DNA of 64,000 nucleotides from Lactuca virosa (lineage: Eukaryota; Streptophyta; Magnoliopsida; Asterales; Asteraceae). Position 1 is the stretch's first letter. Each line of letters starts with the position of its first letter. Shown one piece after another: positions 11,710-23,582 of this stretch. The notes beneath the pieces are model-generated. The model searched no databases and was not told the origin of the DNA. It saw only the letters and a list, made by a program, of their open reading frames with translations. The stretch is from assembly GCA_928212115.1 (NCBI GenBank), contig CAKMRJ010003334.1:24527813-24591812 (forward strand), in the 5' to 3' direction. The position numbers and the translations under genes were made by a program.

Positions 11710-12674
11710 TTGGTTTGAGGGATTCGTACATACTCTCGGGTGTGTCTGAACTCAAACTGAGGGTTTGGTAAAGTTTTTCAAAAATGAAAGAAAGATGATT
11801 TAAAAAAACAAGTTTTCTAATACAAGAAAGGGTGTGGTGAATGCAATCGATCGAGCTCAAGTAAGTTTCTACCAAAATACCCATACATGTTATCTGGTAT
11901 GATTGGATTTATGAATCTATGACTCACATTATAGTTAGGCTAAGGATTTGCTTAGTTTTTGCATAGTATAATGTTAGGGGAGATGCCTTGTATGCCTATT
12001 GTATGAGCTTGTAGACTTGCATGCTAGTTCTGATTAGACGGTGATAGGTTGGCATGTTATGTGATGCCTTGTAGCCTAGGAAGCATGGGATGCTAGATCG
12101 GGTATAATTTGTACGTGTAAGGCAATCAATAGCGGGAGTGGGAGCTCCTAGTATGAGTTGTAGTATATGGGATTGGATGCTCGTGATTATTCTTTGGATT
12201 AGGGTGTTACTGCATGAATGTTGCTTGCTTTATGCTTTGTAGAACTCATAAGTGATGTGAGTTAGCTATTGAGTCAATATGTCAAGTCACATGTGGCAAA
12301 GGTTGGATAATCTCAAAGTGGTGGATCTGACCCTATTACGCAGATCTTGTTTGAGTCTAACCATTGTAGGGATGAGTCTGTTACTCGAAGGATTATCTAA
12401 GCTTTCTTACATGATATTGTATTCATGATTAGCTAGCTGACATTATGAGGAGTTCTTCAGCAGCTGATGGCAGGGTGAGGTCGGGAACCTAGGAAAGTCT
12501 AGGGATTGCTTCAGGGGTTTTGTTGTGCTGGTTAGCGAGTCTTGGTGTATGGATTTGAGAAGGTGAGTTATAGGATTCGGGAGGATTCTTGAGGAAAGTA
12601 TGGATAGGTGTGGAAGGTAGTATTGGGCCCATACTACTAAAAGCACATGATCCATACTCGAATCGAGGAGAGTC

Positions 12675-13082
12675 TTGGAGAATCTAGGAAGCCTGTGGGA
12701 TGAGGATTCTTGGGTATATTCGAATCTTTTGCATGTTGTTTTCGGTTTGGTGTTGAGCACTCAGGACTGGGGTTCAGATTCTGGTTCCGACTCCGGAGCA
12801 GGTATTGAGTCGATCGATGCGCGGACGCAGGAGTTCAACTCATCAGAGATTGCTCACGGTGTTATGGAATGGACACTGGTGGTCTTTGGTTCAGTCAAGG
12901 AAGGGATTTTGGAGGTCTTGAATGGTCATCTCGGGGCCTTTCGGGCCGAGTTTTTTGTAACGCAGTTGGGAGCTCATCTGGAGCCCAAAGCTTGTGGATC
13001 TCTAGAATCCTTCAGGAAGGAGGATCCTATTGTTAGTTCTTGTCACTTGGGATCGGAAGTGAGTTTTGCACCATGTCCTTAG
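12675..13082 (+). pseudogene. Gag N-terminal remnant of element F
   Basis: A 135-codon frame whose middle, a Gly/Ser/Asp-rich stretch followed by FGSVKEGI, lines up with the start of the minus-strand gag of E (FGTVKEGI). The homologous part begins near 12770; the upstream codons and the C-terminal part after about 12960 do not look like gag. No capsid core, zinc knuckle or pol follows. It is therefore a degenerate fragment marking F as a relative of E that lost most of its coding capacity. No functional product is expected. Confidence 0.65.
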
Positions 13083-15001
13083 GATGGCTGGGGTAACTCA
13101 GGAGGAGGTGGTCAGGATTCCTTCAGATGCTTTTGCGGGTATGTCATCTTCTATTTTCTTCTGGGTTGTTGTCGGGAATTTGTATTTTTGGGTTTGGGTA
13201 AGCAATATATGGGGTTGATTTTATGTTATTGTCAGAGTTATATTATCAAGGATTGTAATATGCCATTCTGCAAGCCGAGAGTCTTCAATGAAATATTTAT
13301 AGGGTCGTATCTTGTTGAGCGGGTTTCAGCGTGTTCAGTTATTGATCTGGGTCTTTGTCAGGATCAATGCGGGGGTATTGCTTGTAGGATCTTTAGTCAG
13401 GGTTTAGTGGTTTCATCATCTGTTATGGTATGATCGGCAGTCATCTATGGAAGAACTTTTGGGGTTCGTACACTACCGTTGCTAGGGGAGGAGCGGTAGA
13501 AAGAGGGTGGTGGTGGCAGTCGCATGAGTCGTTGTGTCCTTGGAAGTGCGAGGTAATTTTATGGAATGGATTGAAGATGGTTAGAATTCAGGGATTATTT
13601 GAGGATGGGAGTTAGGGTGAGGATTCGCCAGTTCTGGACAAGGGTTAGGGTTTTTAGTCTCCAGCATAAGAACTTAAGGATGTAGTGTGGTATCATGGTA
13701 ATCATTCGGGATGTTGGGATCTTTGGGAGTATCTATTTGAATTCTAGTAGTTGGGCGATTATTGAGTTTGGCTAGTAACGAAATGCTAGTTTTGGTAGGC
13801 TCAGATCATGGTTGGCTCATGTTGTAACAAAGATAAGATGGGTTGGGAATCCATCAATTTCATGGGATAGGAAAGCTTCGTCAAGTCCAAGTGGGGGAAT
13901 ATCGATCAGAAATTGCGGGAGTCGGATCGGGTGTGAAACTAGGGTAAGTTTTGCAATCGAGCAGGAGGAGAGATGACCCCAAGTTGTCGTCTGGATTGAA
14001 GTTGTGTAAGTTGGAAGTCCAGGAAACTTCCAACAGGTGGTCGACGCCTACTTTGTTATATATAGCAGGATCGTGGATGGATCTAGGTCAAGGGTTGTGT
14101 TAGAGCATCACTGCCTGTTCTTGTTTGATGAAGGCTTTGGGGTTCAAAAGATGACTCAACCACCTGATTGGATGCAGTTGGATGCAGGTTTTGGCTCAGG
14201 ATGCGTGGGGTTGTGATGGTTTGGGTGTGGTAAGACCATGGGTGGTAACAATGGTTGGTTAGAAGTGTGGTAAGACTACGATGGGATCGTAGCATTCACC
14301 AGACTGAAGTAGACAATCGTTGGAGGTGGTCATGAGTGTAAAGGGGGATCATTTTGTGCCTTGGGCATGCCGGTCAGGATTGTCAAGGAGTAATTCTATG
14401 CTTTAGGGTGAGGATCATTGGGGTCCGAGGCGGATTCGGGCCTATGTAGCTCTAGATGGGTGGGACTCGTGGGCGAGGCTGCTCCATGGTATAGTTGGGT
14501 GGGATTCGTGTGATTATGGCAATACAGGTGGGACCTGGTAGAGACCGTTGGATCAAGGTTTTGGATCTTGAGTTGCAGGATTAAGTGGGTGGTAAGTGTG
14601 AGACGCAAATGTGTTTATAGGCTGGGTAGCCTTGTTATTTGGACTCTTGGGAACCTGGTGGTTGGACCAGGTACGAGACTGGTAGTCTCAGTGATGGTTT
14701 GAAAGCCTTTATATCTCGGTCTAGTGAGGGATTGTCGTGAATCGGAAGGTCTGGGGTGAAATGAAAGTACAGATCTGTGGATCTCGGGTTATGAATTGAG
14801 TATCATGTTGGTTTTTGGGTGAGATCTCAAGTTGGAAATCGCGAGTGTTTATGTGCAGGATTTTCTTCTCAGTGGGATAGGGTTTGGGGTATCCATATGT
14901 CGAGGGCATCAATCGAAGGGTCCCCTGTGTAAGGAATGGATTGAGTTTTGATGGTAGATCAAGCCTTTGTGATTGTGTCTTGGATTGGTTCTATTTGTGA
15001 A
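13083..15001 (+). other. Non-coding internal region of F
   Basis: About 1.9 kb that is G/T-rich on the plus strand and has only short frames, none with a recognisable domain. It probably derives from pol or filler internal sequence beyond recognition. Confidence 0.6.
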
Positions 15002-15864
15002 GGGCCTTAGTCTTGGACCAAGCTAGGTTAGGGGTAAAATGGTCTTTTTACCCCGAGTATGGATTGATGGTTATGGATTGGTACCTAAATATTAATCGGG
15101 TGTTGTTTTAATATTGATAGTTCGGGGACCTGTCAGCTAGCAGCCAAGGATTTTTTATATGATTCGATAGTGCAAGGTGAGTTTCCTCACTGTATTTAGC
15201 ACGTCGAAGGCACCAATGTCGGCCCATGGTTTGTTATGCTTAGTATGCTTGTTGTCTGCGTGACTCTTGCATGTGTTATGTGTTTTATGTTTACCGAGCG
15301 GGGCCTGATGAGTATATTGTATGCTAGTTATCTTTATGTGTTTTTATGATTACCGGGTACGACCCGATGTCAGGCGGGGCCCGAAGGCTAGTCCGTATGC
15401 TATTTATCTCTATGATTATGGCATGTGTTGTGTGTTTATATGTTTATATGTTTATACCGGGCGGGGCCCGATGCCAGGCGGGGCTTGATGACTGACCGAT
15501 CTGTTTACCGAGCGGCGCTCGATACCGGGTGGGGCCCGATGCCGAGCGGGGGCCGATGTCGATCAGGGCCCGATGATGGTCAGGGCCCGTTATGTGTTAC
15601 CATGTATGGTATGTGGTATCTTGGGGAAGTCACTAAGCTTGATGCTTATGGTTTTCAATTTATGTTTCAGGTACTTTGGTTTTCAAATGGAAGAGCTCGG
15701 GATGATTGCAGAGCACGCACCACATGTCTTCGCATTCTGTGCTTTACTCTGATTTGATGATGTTTTGATAAATCTTTATTACTTTGGTTTCGTAGAAATG
15801 ATATGTATTAACGGTTAATTATTTAAAAACAAAAATTTTTATGGTATAATTTTTGGGAGTTGCA
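15002..15864 (+). repeat. 3' LTR of element F, 5'-truncated (863 bp)
   Basis: It matches 10834-11693 with an initial offset of 4,168 and ends GGGAGTTGCA where the left LTR ends GGGACATTACA. The first about 2.4 kb of the LTR is missing. Confidence 0.82.
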
Positions 15865-16490
15865 CCTGCATCTCAGGTTGTGTCAGGCGATACGACGCCT
15901 TGGCTATCGGAGCCGCACTAGGTGCCAAATCAACCTGAAACTTAACCTGCCTCACGGGAGGCACTCCGGGAAACTCCTCAGGAAAAACATCAGGAAAATC
16001 CCGCATATGGTACCCTGCTCAACTCCGTCGTGGTCTCAAACCTCGTGTTAGAAACATAAGCTAAGAACCCATAACAACCCTGCTACAGATATCTCCTGGC
16101 CATCGCAGCTGAATAGAGAGCTAGCCCATGCAAAGCTCTCTAGCCGGTAATAATCAGTTCTTCCCCACTTGGGGCTCGAACTCTCACCAGCTGCCACTCG
16201 CAATCAATCACGGCCCCATTATGGCCCAACCAATCCATCCCGATGATAACCTTCGATCCTCTCAAGGGAATCGACACCAAATCAATATAGAACCTCTCGC
16301 TAAACATGTTCAGGACACACCCACGGAAAAACCTTGAAACACTCACGGTATGGTCATCCACAATCTCCACCTCTAGAGGGGAATCCGAAGTACCCGGAGC
16401 ATCTCGATACTTCTTGTTGAGCGCAAGAGATATGAAGGATCGGGTAGCCCTCGAATCAAACAGAACATGAGCAGACAAACCGTTGACCAA
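15865..16490 (-). pseudogene. Element E protease and start of reverse transcriptase, broken
   Basis: On the minus strand this is the retropepsin region of a Ty3/Gypsy polyprotein. HVLFDSRATRSFI replaces the usual D-[ST]-G-[AS] active site (Asp kept, the following Gly changed to Arg), and VIIGMDWLGHN follows about 80 residues later. After 16140 the frame changes, and the linker to reverse transcriptase is read to 15865 (DLAPSAAPIAKASYRL, QPEMQ). There the reading breaks off at element F and resumes at 8389. The changed catalytic motif, frameshifts and the insertion make it dead. Confidence 0.85.
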
Positions 16491-16499
16491 AAAGGTCCC

Positions 16500-17769
16500 T
16501 ATACAAGATCATAATAAACATAAACATAAATGAGGAAATCAATAAAAGATAGGGATAGAACACATACCAATAACTATATTTGGCGCTGCACGGGCCTCAT
16601 CGGTGGTCAGCTGAAAAGCCCTGCTCTTCACCATAGGAACCTCCGCCTTGCCCTGACGGACATCAGTAATCCTCAAGGTGGCTGGCGCTGGTGCCACCAC
16701 TGCTCCCCTAAACAATCTCAGAAAATCGGCCTTTTATGGTCGGTTTGAGTGCAATGAAAGCAAATCAGAGCCCTCTTGGAGGCAATTCTTCCCCACGTGA
16801 CCCGACTGGACACAACTGAAACATCCTAAACCTGCTGATCGACAAGCTCCACTGTGCGGCTTGCCGCAATTGGCACAACGACCCCGACCTTGTTGGCCTC
16901 TGGAGTGAGTATCAGATTTATTGGGTCTCTTAGTCTAACCCGCAGTCGTCTGAACCTGCTACGACTTTTGCTTCGTCCGGAGCTCCAACTCAATCTCCCG
17001 CTCGCGGGCCTACTAGACCATATCATTCAGGGTATTGCACCCCGAAAAGCTTACAAAATCGTTAATATCACCCTTCAACACATCATGATATCTCGTCGTC
17101 CTCATCTCCTCATCGGCAGCGTACGGCGGGACCAACAATGCTCTCTCCCTGGATTTGGCGGTAATCTCCATCACAACGTCTGTAGTCTGGTGAAGGTCCT
17201 GGAACTCCCTCGCCAGCTGTTGCACCTCTATAGCTGGTGCAAACTCCCTCCGAAACCTATGAACAAAGTCCTCTAATTTCATCACAGTCACTGTCGCTGT
17301 CCCTGCCGCTCGGGTAACCTTCTCCCACCAGTCTCGCGCTTTGTCCCTCAACAAGTAGGACACGGTTCCCACCTTTTCCTCCTCAGGGAAAAAGCTCGTA
17401 TGCTAAGCATTCTCCATGTCAGCGATCCAACGATGGCTAGCGATGGGGTTCTTAACCCCAAAGAACTCAGGCACTCCACACGCGTTGAACTCCCAGAATA
17501 AGGGGGCTCGATCCCCAATCTCAACCGCAGAAATCTCGGTCGAAACACTTGAGCCGCTCTTCCATGAGATCCATAATCCCCTCCTTGACGGTACCAAAAA
17601 TCATGGGGGTAGCGTCAAGAATGTCGCGAGTAACCTCGGCTGCAATAAGCTCACGTAGCCTCTCATCAATTGGTTCTGAGCCAGAGCCAGAACCTGAACC
17701 CGATCCAGCGCCATAACCAGTACCTCCCGATCCCAAACGAGTGACCACCATCCTCAAACTGAAACACAA
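16500..17769 (-). pseudogene. Element E gag remnant, several frame changes
   Basis: The minus-strand reading starts at the ATG ending at 17769 with a Gly/Ser-rich N-terminus, then FGTVKEGIMDLMEERLKCF. A capsid-type segment containing ARDWWEKV, FVHRFRREFAPAIEVQQLAREF and DEEMRTTRYHDVL runs over about 17370-17013. The stretch toward 16826 has Arg/Ser-rich basic character like the region before zinc knuckles. The reading moves between frames near 17520, 17370 and 17010, so no full Gag can be made. It sits between the PBS and the protease, as expected for Gypsy elements. Confidence 0.82.
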
Positions 17770-18568
17770 GATATAAACAATCAGAAAACACTCGAGGGAA
17801 ACTCACAGCACACATGTACCCTTAGAATCCCCAGACCTACACTTGGCTCAGGTACATGTCATGTGCTTCCAGTAGTACGGGCCCAATAATATCTTCCACA
17901 CCTACCTGTACCTTCCTCAAGGTAAATTCTGATTTCTCTAAGTTACCACACTACAACCAAGAACAAACCTATGCTACACAACATACATATCCTAGAATCT
18001 TCTAGGAACTCTCAACCCTCACCACTAGCAGTACCAAGAACCTCAATCAATACAGTTGGTTGCCCTATGCATGCAAGTTGTACACAAGATAGGATCGCAT
18101 AGACTGTCGAATGAAGACTCTACCCTAAGTCCACAACCAAACAAGGAACATGAAATGAGGCAAAATCAAGCTATCTAGGGCTATACAATCCTAATCATAT
18201 ACAACTTTGAAAGCATACATATAGCAAATAACTGAGTCGATATCAATTCCAAGTAGTATATGGAATCAAGTTCTATCGAGCTATAAGGCATCACACAAAT
18301 CAGACAGTTCTATCATATGATTCTTGAAGGTATCCTTAGCCCTAATATAGCATGCAGTTCACATATCGAGCATACTAATCACAATACATAAGTGTGGGTA
18401 ACTTGGGAAACACTTACTTGAGCTCGGCTGATTGCATGCATTGCACTCCCCTTTTTATTAAAAAAAATCTTTTTCAAAAATTCAAATTCTTTTTATTTTG
18501 AAAAGATTATCATTTCCTCAGTTTGAGTTCTGACACACCCGAAAGTGTGACCGGATCCCTCAAACCAA
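17770..18568 (-). other. Leader of element E
   Basis: Sequence between the gag start and the PBS of E on the minus strand. No ORF or recognisable element is seen. Confidence 0.6.
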
Positions 18569-18581
18569 GGCTCTAATACCA
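18569..18581 (-). other. Primer-binding site of E
   Basis: On the minus strand TGGTATTAGAGCC lies three bases after the LTR end GGGTTGTTACA. This fixes the orientation of E. Confidence 0.82.
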
Positions 18582-18584
18582 GCT

Positions 18585-20296
18585 TGTAACAACCCAAAAA
18601 CCAAGATAAAAATTTTCATTTTAAAACAAGAGTTACAATCATCACATTGTTGCAAAACCATCACATAATAACAATGTCAAATCATCAGAGTACAATATCA
18701 AAAAGTGCGAAAATAGTGAGGAGAAAATGATGTGCCATCACGTCGGGCCCTTCCCCTTAGTACGGGAGGTACCTGAAACCACAAATATAAATTGTAAGCA
18801 AAAGCTTAGTGAGTTTCCCTAAAGTACTACATACCAAACATAAATAAGTTAGTGCTATGGGTCAAACCATAGTCTTACAAGTAATTTCCTGCCGAGGGCC
18901 AAATCCCGGTCTTCCATACAGTTGCCAGTGGCAAGAACCTGGTCTTTCATACAGATGCTAGGGGCCATATCTTGGTCTTTCATACAGTTTCCAGGGGCCA
19001 AATGCTGGTCTTTCATACACATATCACAAATATAGCTAGCATTCTATGCCATAGATAATGGGCCGGCCTTGGTGCCTTCGACCCATTGATAGAGTGAGAA
19101 AACTCACCTCAGTCCGCTGATAAATAACTAAATGATCGGCTACCGAACCGTAAGATCCCAAACTGAACACAAACAAATCACCCTAATCAGAAATAGGTTA
19201 TAAACCATAACTGTGGGCCTAAACCCAATCCAGACCCCTAAGATAAAACCCATTTTACCCTTCCTATAATGAGCCTAACCAAACTTGGCCCAATAACACA
19301 ATAATGGACCCCAATGCCTAAAAAGGCCCAACTCATGCAACTTAAAGCCCACTAACGAAATACTAAGGCCCACTCATGAATCAAACAGTCGAAGGCCCAA
19401 AAACCTAACTAAGGCCTAAAAGTCCAAAGCCCAACCGAAGACCAAAAGCCCAAGGAAAGCCTCTGCGAGGTGTACGCTCGGCGTACGCGATGTACACTTG
19501 GCGTACTCGACCACCCACAGTACACGCAACGTACCCCTTGGTACTCCCAACTTACTGGGTTGCTTACCACCTTAAGTCATTTAGTGCTTAATCCTTTCAG
19601 TCATTAGGTCCAACTTTCAAAAACTCCTCCATATTAGGGTTCTAATACATAAAGTTGGCAACTTTATGCCTTAACTCAAACTGTTGCACGGGCCAATAAC
19701 AACCATCAAGATGACATTTTTATGCATCTATAACATCAAAGGGACTGAGATCTAACACCTCTAACTCCTGGAGTTGCCCAAATCACAAAGAGAAACCATG
19801 TGACCAAATAAAGCTCATAAACAAGCCCTAAACTCTAACTATCAAAATGAATCATCAAGGTGAGAACTTTATACCTTCTCTAGCTCCTAAAGTTGATGAA
19901 GACTCTGGATCTAGAAGCTCAACCTCAACAAATTCTTGGTCTCCAAGTTCCTTCTTCTTGAATACACAAAAAATGCCACAAAATCACTTCTAATGCTTAA
20001 AAATACTAAAAGGATGAACTAGGGTTTCAGTGGGACATAATGAACAGTGGTGGTTGATGAGGGTAGGTTTCCAAAGGCCATAATTATGTTTAAATAGGGC
20101 TCATGTCCTAAAAATTAGGGTTTGTTCTTGGCTGTCGTACCCCCCGCGTACACCACGTACGCTCAGCGTACGTGGTTAAGTTCCCCGACTGTACGCTAAG
20201 CGTACCAAACGTACACCCAGCGTACGAGGGACCATTTTCGTAAGATTTTCAAACTTAAAGGACCAAACAAGAACATACTTGGAATCGAATGTTACA
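18585..20296 (-). repeat. LTR of element E (1,712 bp)
   Basis: The ends are TGTAAC and GTTACA. The PBS lies on one side and the polypurine tract AAGTCGGGGAGATT (minus strand) on the other, so both sides carry internal sequence. Near 20153-20175 there is a perfect inverted repeat with 11-bp arms CCACGTACGCT; GTACGCTAAGCGTAC is at 20191-20205. Confidence 0.85.
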
Positions 20297-20580
20297 AATC
20301 TCCCCGACTTGAATTAGACTTCGTCCTCGAAGTCCGCTGATGCAAACAAGTGAGGGTAGTGCTCCCTTATCTCCCTCTCTAGTTCACACGTCCACTCAGA
20401 ATCCTTTCGGCGTGCCATAGCACCTTCACCTGATTCACTACCTTATTACGCAGAGTCTTAGTTTTCCTGTCGAGAATAGCAATCGACCGCTCCACGTAAT
20501 TCAAGCGCTCATCAACCTGAATATCATCCAACGAAATCATTGTTGAATCAGCGGCTACACACTTCCACAACTGAGACACT
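20297..20580 (-). pseudogene. Element E-type pol C-terminus with chromodomain
   Basis: On the minus strand this reads SQLWKCVA, then ISLDDIQVDERLNY and a following segment typical of the end of chromovirus integrases, where a chromodomain follows the integrase and is thought to guide insertion into heterochromatin. A frame change near 20410 moves the reading to a DSEWTCELEREIREHYPHLF tail, and ADFEDEV with a stop comes just before the polypurine tract. The upstream part is missing: at 20580 the sequence switches to the LTR fragment of element D. It belongs to an E-family copy whose 3' LTR is the LTR at 18585-20296. Confidence 0.85.
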
Positions 20581-20896
20581 AAAATAATATAGAATTTAAT
20601 TGAACTTACCGAGATTCCCTAGACAAAAGTATGGAAATTGTATTTGTAGAGTTCCTACTCGATGGTTGCTACTAGTTGGACGGTCAATGATCGCAAAGCT
20701 TCGTCAGAATACTAATTCTAAGGAAATTTTGGGGCTAAAACCGGAAGGAATCGAGGTAGAATTGTATGGACGGTGTGAGGAAGGCTCAGGAGTGACCAAC
20801 TATTTATAGGGCCAAATTGCCATATGTGCGTCGCGCTCAGACCATATGCATGTCGCGTACTGGCCTAATCGGCCCTCTCTGCAGCTGACACGTGTC
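20581..20896 (-). repeat. LTR of Gypsy element D, part 1 (promoter side)
   Basis: The minus strand shows a G-box-like ACACGTGTC near 20890 and CCCTATAAATAG (TATA at 20802-20808), followed by a transcript-start region. The LTR is cut by element B and continues at 49449-50255. The end toward 20581 is truncated against the pol fragment of E. Confidence 0.72.
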
Positions 20897-20901
20897 CGTT
20901 T
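20897..20901. repeat. Target-site duplication of B, left copy (CGTTT)
   Basis: A perfect match to 49444-49448 on the other side of B. Confidence 0.9.
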
Positions 20902-21467
20902 TGTTGGATTAGGTGTGTAAGTCCATAACTATAATTGGTATGTAGTTGAATTGACAGTGGCATGGTCCTTTTGGGTTGCGTTCACACTAGCAACTAGGCA
21001 TGATGATTAATTGAGAAAGAGGAATAATTTATTATTTGGAATAATAAATTGGAATAAATGATTTATTAATATGTTATGGAAATGATATATTAATTAGTAA
21101 TCATATTGTTTAATTAATATTTAATCAGAAATTAATTTTGGAATTTAAGGAATTAATTGAAAGTGCAGGGACTAAAAGTGTAATTGTTCAATAGTTGAGC
21201 AAAAGGGTCCAGAACCTTCCTAGGGAAGGATATGGACGAAATTTATAATATATATAAGATGATTCTAGAGTTTCTAGAATATCTTATCATTTATGAATAA
21301 TCAAAGGAGGTGGATGATTACCATATTTGAAATAATGATAGTTTATTCAGATTAGGGTTATCCATAGCATCATTGGTGCGCTATATATAGAACCTCTTGC
21401 TATATGATTTTCGGCCAATCACTCTTACACAAGAAGAGAAATCTGAAATCAAAACCTCCTTCCTCTT
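20902..21467 (+). repeat. 5' LTR of B, first part
   Basis: Matches 48570 onward. TATATATA at 21382-21389 (3' copy 49068-49075) marks the probable promoter. It ends at the SIRE TSD CTCTT (21463-21467). Confidence 0.88.
21463..21467. repeat. Target-site duplication of the SIRE-like element, left copy (CTCTT)
   Basis: A perfect match to 42283-42287. Removing the insertion restores the LTR sequence of B seen near 49150. Confidence 0.92.
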
Positions 21468-21806
21468 TGTTGAGTCTATGGGTTGCGCCATTGGGCTTAG
21501 TTAGTTCGGTCCATTTGTATTCACGGTTTGGGCCTATCCAGCCGTGTGTTTGTTTTTAGGGTTTAGTATTTATGGTGCATGCATGCATCACATTTGTTAC
21601 GCTTCTGAATATTTCCTTTGACAAGTACTATAACCCTAGCACGCCTCTAAAGTAGAAGTTCTTCATCGAGCTCTTCTGAGGTGTTGTTGTTTTAATCATT
21701 CGACATCCGTTTGATTCATAGTTGTGTTCATTGTTTTCTATTACTTGTTATTATCTCACTGATACATGTTTGAATCTATCGATCTAAGAGAATTTTATTC
21801 TCATCA
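21468..21806 (+). repeat. 5' LTR of the SIRE-like element (339 bp)
   Basis: TGTTGAGTC to CTCATCA; the same family and length as the second copy's LTR at 62799-63137. Confidence 0.93.
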
Positions 21807-21808
21807 AT

Positions 21809-21820
21809 TGGTATCTGAGC
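21809..21820 (+). other. Primer-binding site of the SIRE-like element
   Basis: TGGTATCTGAGC two bases after the 5' LTR. Confidence 0.82.
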
Positions 21821-21995
21821 AGGAGGCTGTGTAATTCATACGCATCTGTTCTGTTTGAAGAATTTTCTTAGGGTTTCCGCTTTTATTGGATCTGTTAAGC
21901 TGTCATTCATTCATTGACGTTGTTCATAGATCTCGATAATACCCTATTCAATCTTTATAAGTCTGATTCTTAGCAGATATCTGAAAAAGGTCATC

Positions 21996-23582
21996 ATGTC
22001 TCACGAAGATTCACAAACCAATCTGATCAACATCTCCAACAACATTGGATACACAACCAGAATCCCCACTCTATACACTCAAGACTATGAAGTTTGGACA
22101 CATCACTTTGAGGACTATGTCGTTGGTTCTGAAGACAATGGCTATCTTATCTGGGAAGCAATAACATTGGGTCCTTTTGTTCATTCTGGAACAAATAGAA
22201 CTATTAAGACTCAAAAGGAGTACAACAAACTCTTGACTGATGTGGAGAAGATTCCTCAAGATGAAAAAGATAAGTTGTTGTGTAATGTTAAAGCCATGAG
22301 AATGATCCGATTTGCTTTACAGTACGATACATTTCGGTTGGTAAGCCCTTGCACCATGGCGAAAGAGATCTGGGATAGACTTAAAGAGTTGTATTCCACC
22401 GATGAGGACCTAGAGCATCCTATCCAAAATCTATTGCTCTCTGAGTTCGGTGCTTTCCAACAAAATCCATATGAAAAACTTATTCAGACATTCGATCGCT
22501 TCAACCATCTTTTGAGCAAGATGATCAAACATGGTATTGGAAGAGAAGTGATCGAACAGAAGGTCACGTTTATGAATGGTTTAAGAGCCGAATGGATGGC
22601 TGTTGTATCAACTGTGAAGGCTCACAAGCAGTTCAAAACCTATTCATTGGTGAAGATGGTGGGCATTCTCAAGTCTTATGAAAGTGTTGTGATAAAGGAA
22701 GCGAAAGTGGTGTCTGGTATGGGATCCTTGGCCCTTCTCTCTAAGGCGAAGAATGTGGCAGAAGATGAAGAAGAGTCAGAAATGTCAGAATGTGATCTGA
22801 CAAGCGAGGAGTATGCATTGATGGTTTCCAACCCGAAGCGGTTTGCTCGCAAAAAGTTCCCTATCGCCAAGAACCGAAACTGGCAGAGAAGCTATAGCTC
22901 AGAAAAGGCGAAAGAGGAGATGAAAAATAATCCTCAAAAAGAAGAAGAGAAGAAGGAGAGCAAACTGGTGGGAGACTCCGGATACGATTGCAACTTCTGC
23001 CATGGCCAAAACCACTTTGCCAAAAATTGCATGTTAAGAACGCTATCGGAGAAGAAGGAGAGTGAAGATGATGAAGCATACTATATGCACAAGCTGGAGG
23101 AGATAAAGAAGAATAAAGCCTCTAACAGTTCAATGAATGCTTTGATTGTGCAGGAGAACGTTGTGGATGATGAGTTCGGTGGCGTAGAGGTCTGGTCTTT
23201 AGATTCTGAAGATGAAGAAGTACGCAGACCCACGCATGGCAAGGCTTTTGTGGCGAAAGAAGATGGTAATAAGTTTGCAGGGAAATGCTTGATGGTGACA
23301 GCTGGAGTGTCACAAATGAGGGGCTACACAACCGAAGGCGAGTGTGAGGAGGCGAATCTGAAGGAAGACAAATGTTTTGTTGCCAAACCTATGAGCGAAA
23401 GGATCAACGACCGCGATCAGTTGATCAAGAATGTACAATCCATTCTCGAATCACATAAAATACTTGTAACAAACTATGAAAAGGAATTAAACGAATTAAA
23501 ATTCAAATTTTCTAGTTTAAGTGGCAGACTAATGCAAACACGCCTCACAAATGCTAACCTAACCGATCAATTAGCAGGGTGA
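21996..23582 (+). CDS. Gag of the SIRE-like element (528 aa, C-terminus lost to frameshift)
   Basis: A Copia-type Gag, the structural protein of virus-like particles. The N-terminal half (about residues 20-250) is the retrotransposon-gag/UBN2-like fold with YEVWTHHFEDYV, IWDRLKELY and the FNHLLSKM region. One zinc knuckle, CNFCHGQNHFAKNC, lies at about 330-343. A Glu/Lys-rich tail follows. The ATG at 21996 is preceded by a leader of about 175 bp after the PBS. The frame ends at TGA (23580-23582), and related coding sequence goes on in other frames at 23579-23845 and 23856-25142, so a frameshift or stop separates Gag from the rest of what is normally one long frame. Confidence 0.85.
   Translation: MSHEDSQTNLINISNNIGYTTRIPTLYTQDYEVWTHHFEDYVVGSEDNGYLIWEAITLGPFVHSGTNRTIKTQKEYNKLLTDVEKIPQDEKDKLLCNVKAMRMIRFALQYDTFRLVSPCTMAKEIWDRLKELYSTDEDLEHPIQNLLLSEFGAFQQNPYEKLIQTFDRFNHLLSKMIKHGIGREVIEQKVTFMNGLRAEWMAVVSTVKAHKQFKTYSLVKMVGILKSYESVVIKEAKVVSGMGSLALLSKAKNVAEDEEESEMSECDLTSEEYALMVSNPKRFARKKFPIAKNRNWQRSYSSEKAKEEMKNNPQKEEEKKESKLVGDSGYDCNFCHGQNHFAKNCMLRTLSEKKESEDDEAYYMHKLEEIKKNKASNSSMNALIVQENVVDDEFGGVEVWSLDSEDEEVRRPTHGKAFVAKEDGNKFAGKCLMVTAGVSQMRGYTTEGECEEANLKEDKCFVAKPMSERINDRDQLIKNVQSILESHKILVTNYEKELNELKFKFSSLSGRLMQTRLTNANLTDQLAG

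Larger units (their letters stand above)
8390..15864 (+). mobile_element. Ty3/Gypsy-derived element F nested in the pol of E (LARD-like)
   Basis: A 7.5-kb insertion flanked by CCTGT/CCTGC splits the pol of E. A long left LTR (8390-11693) is followed by a PBS, a decayed gag N-terminus and about 1.9 kb without coding motifs. The right LTR (about 15002-15864) lacks the first about 2.4 kb of the left one. No pol is present, so it is non-autonomous and now also end-damaged. Confidence 0.82.
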
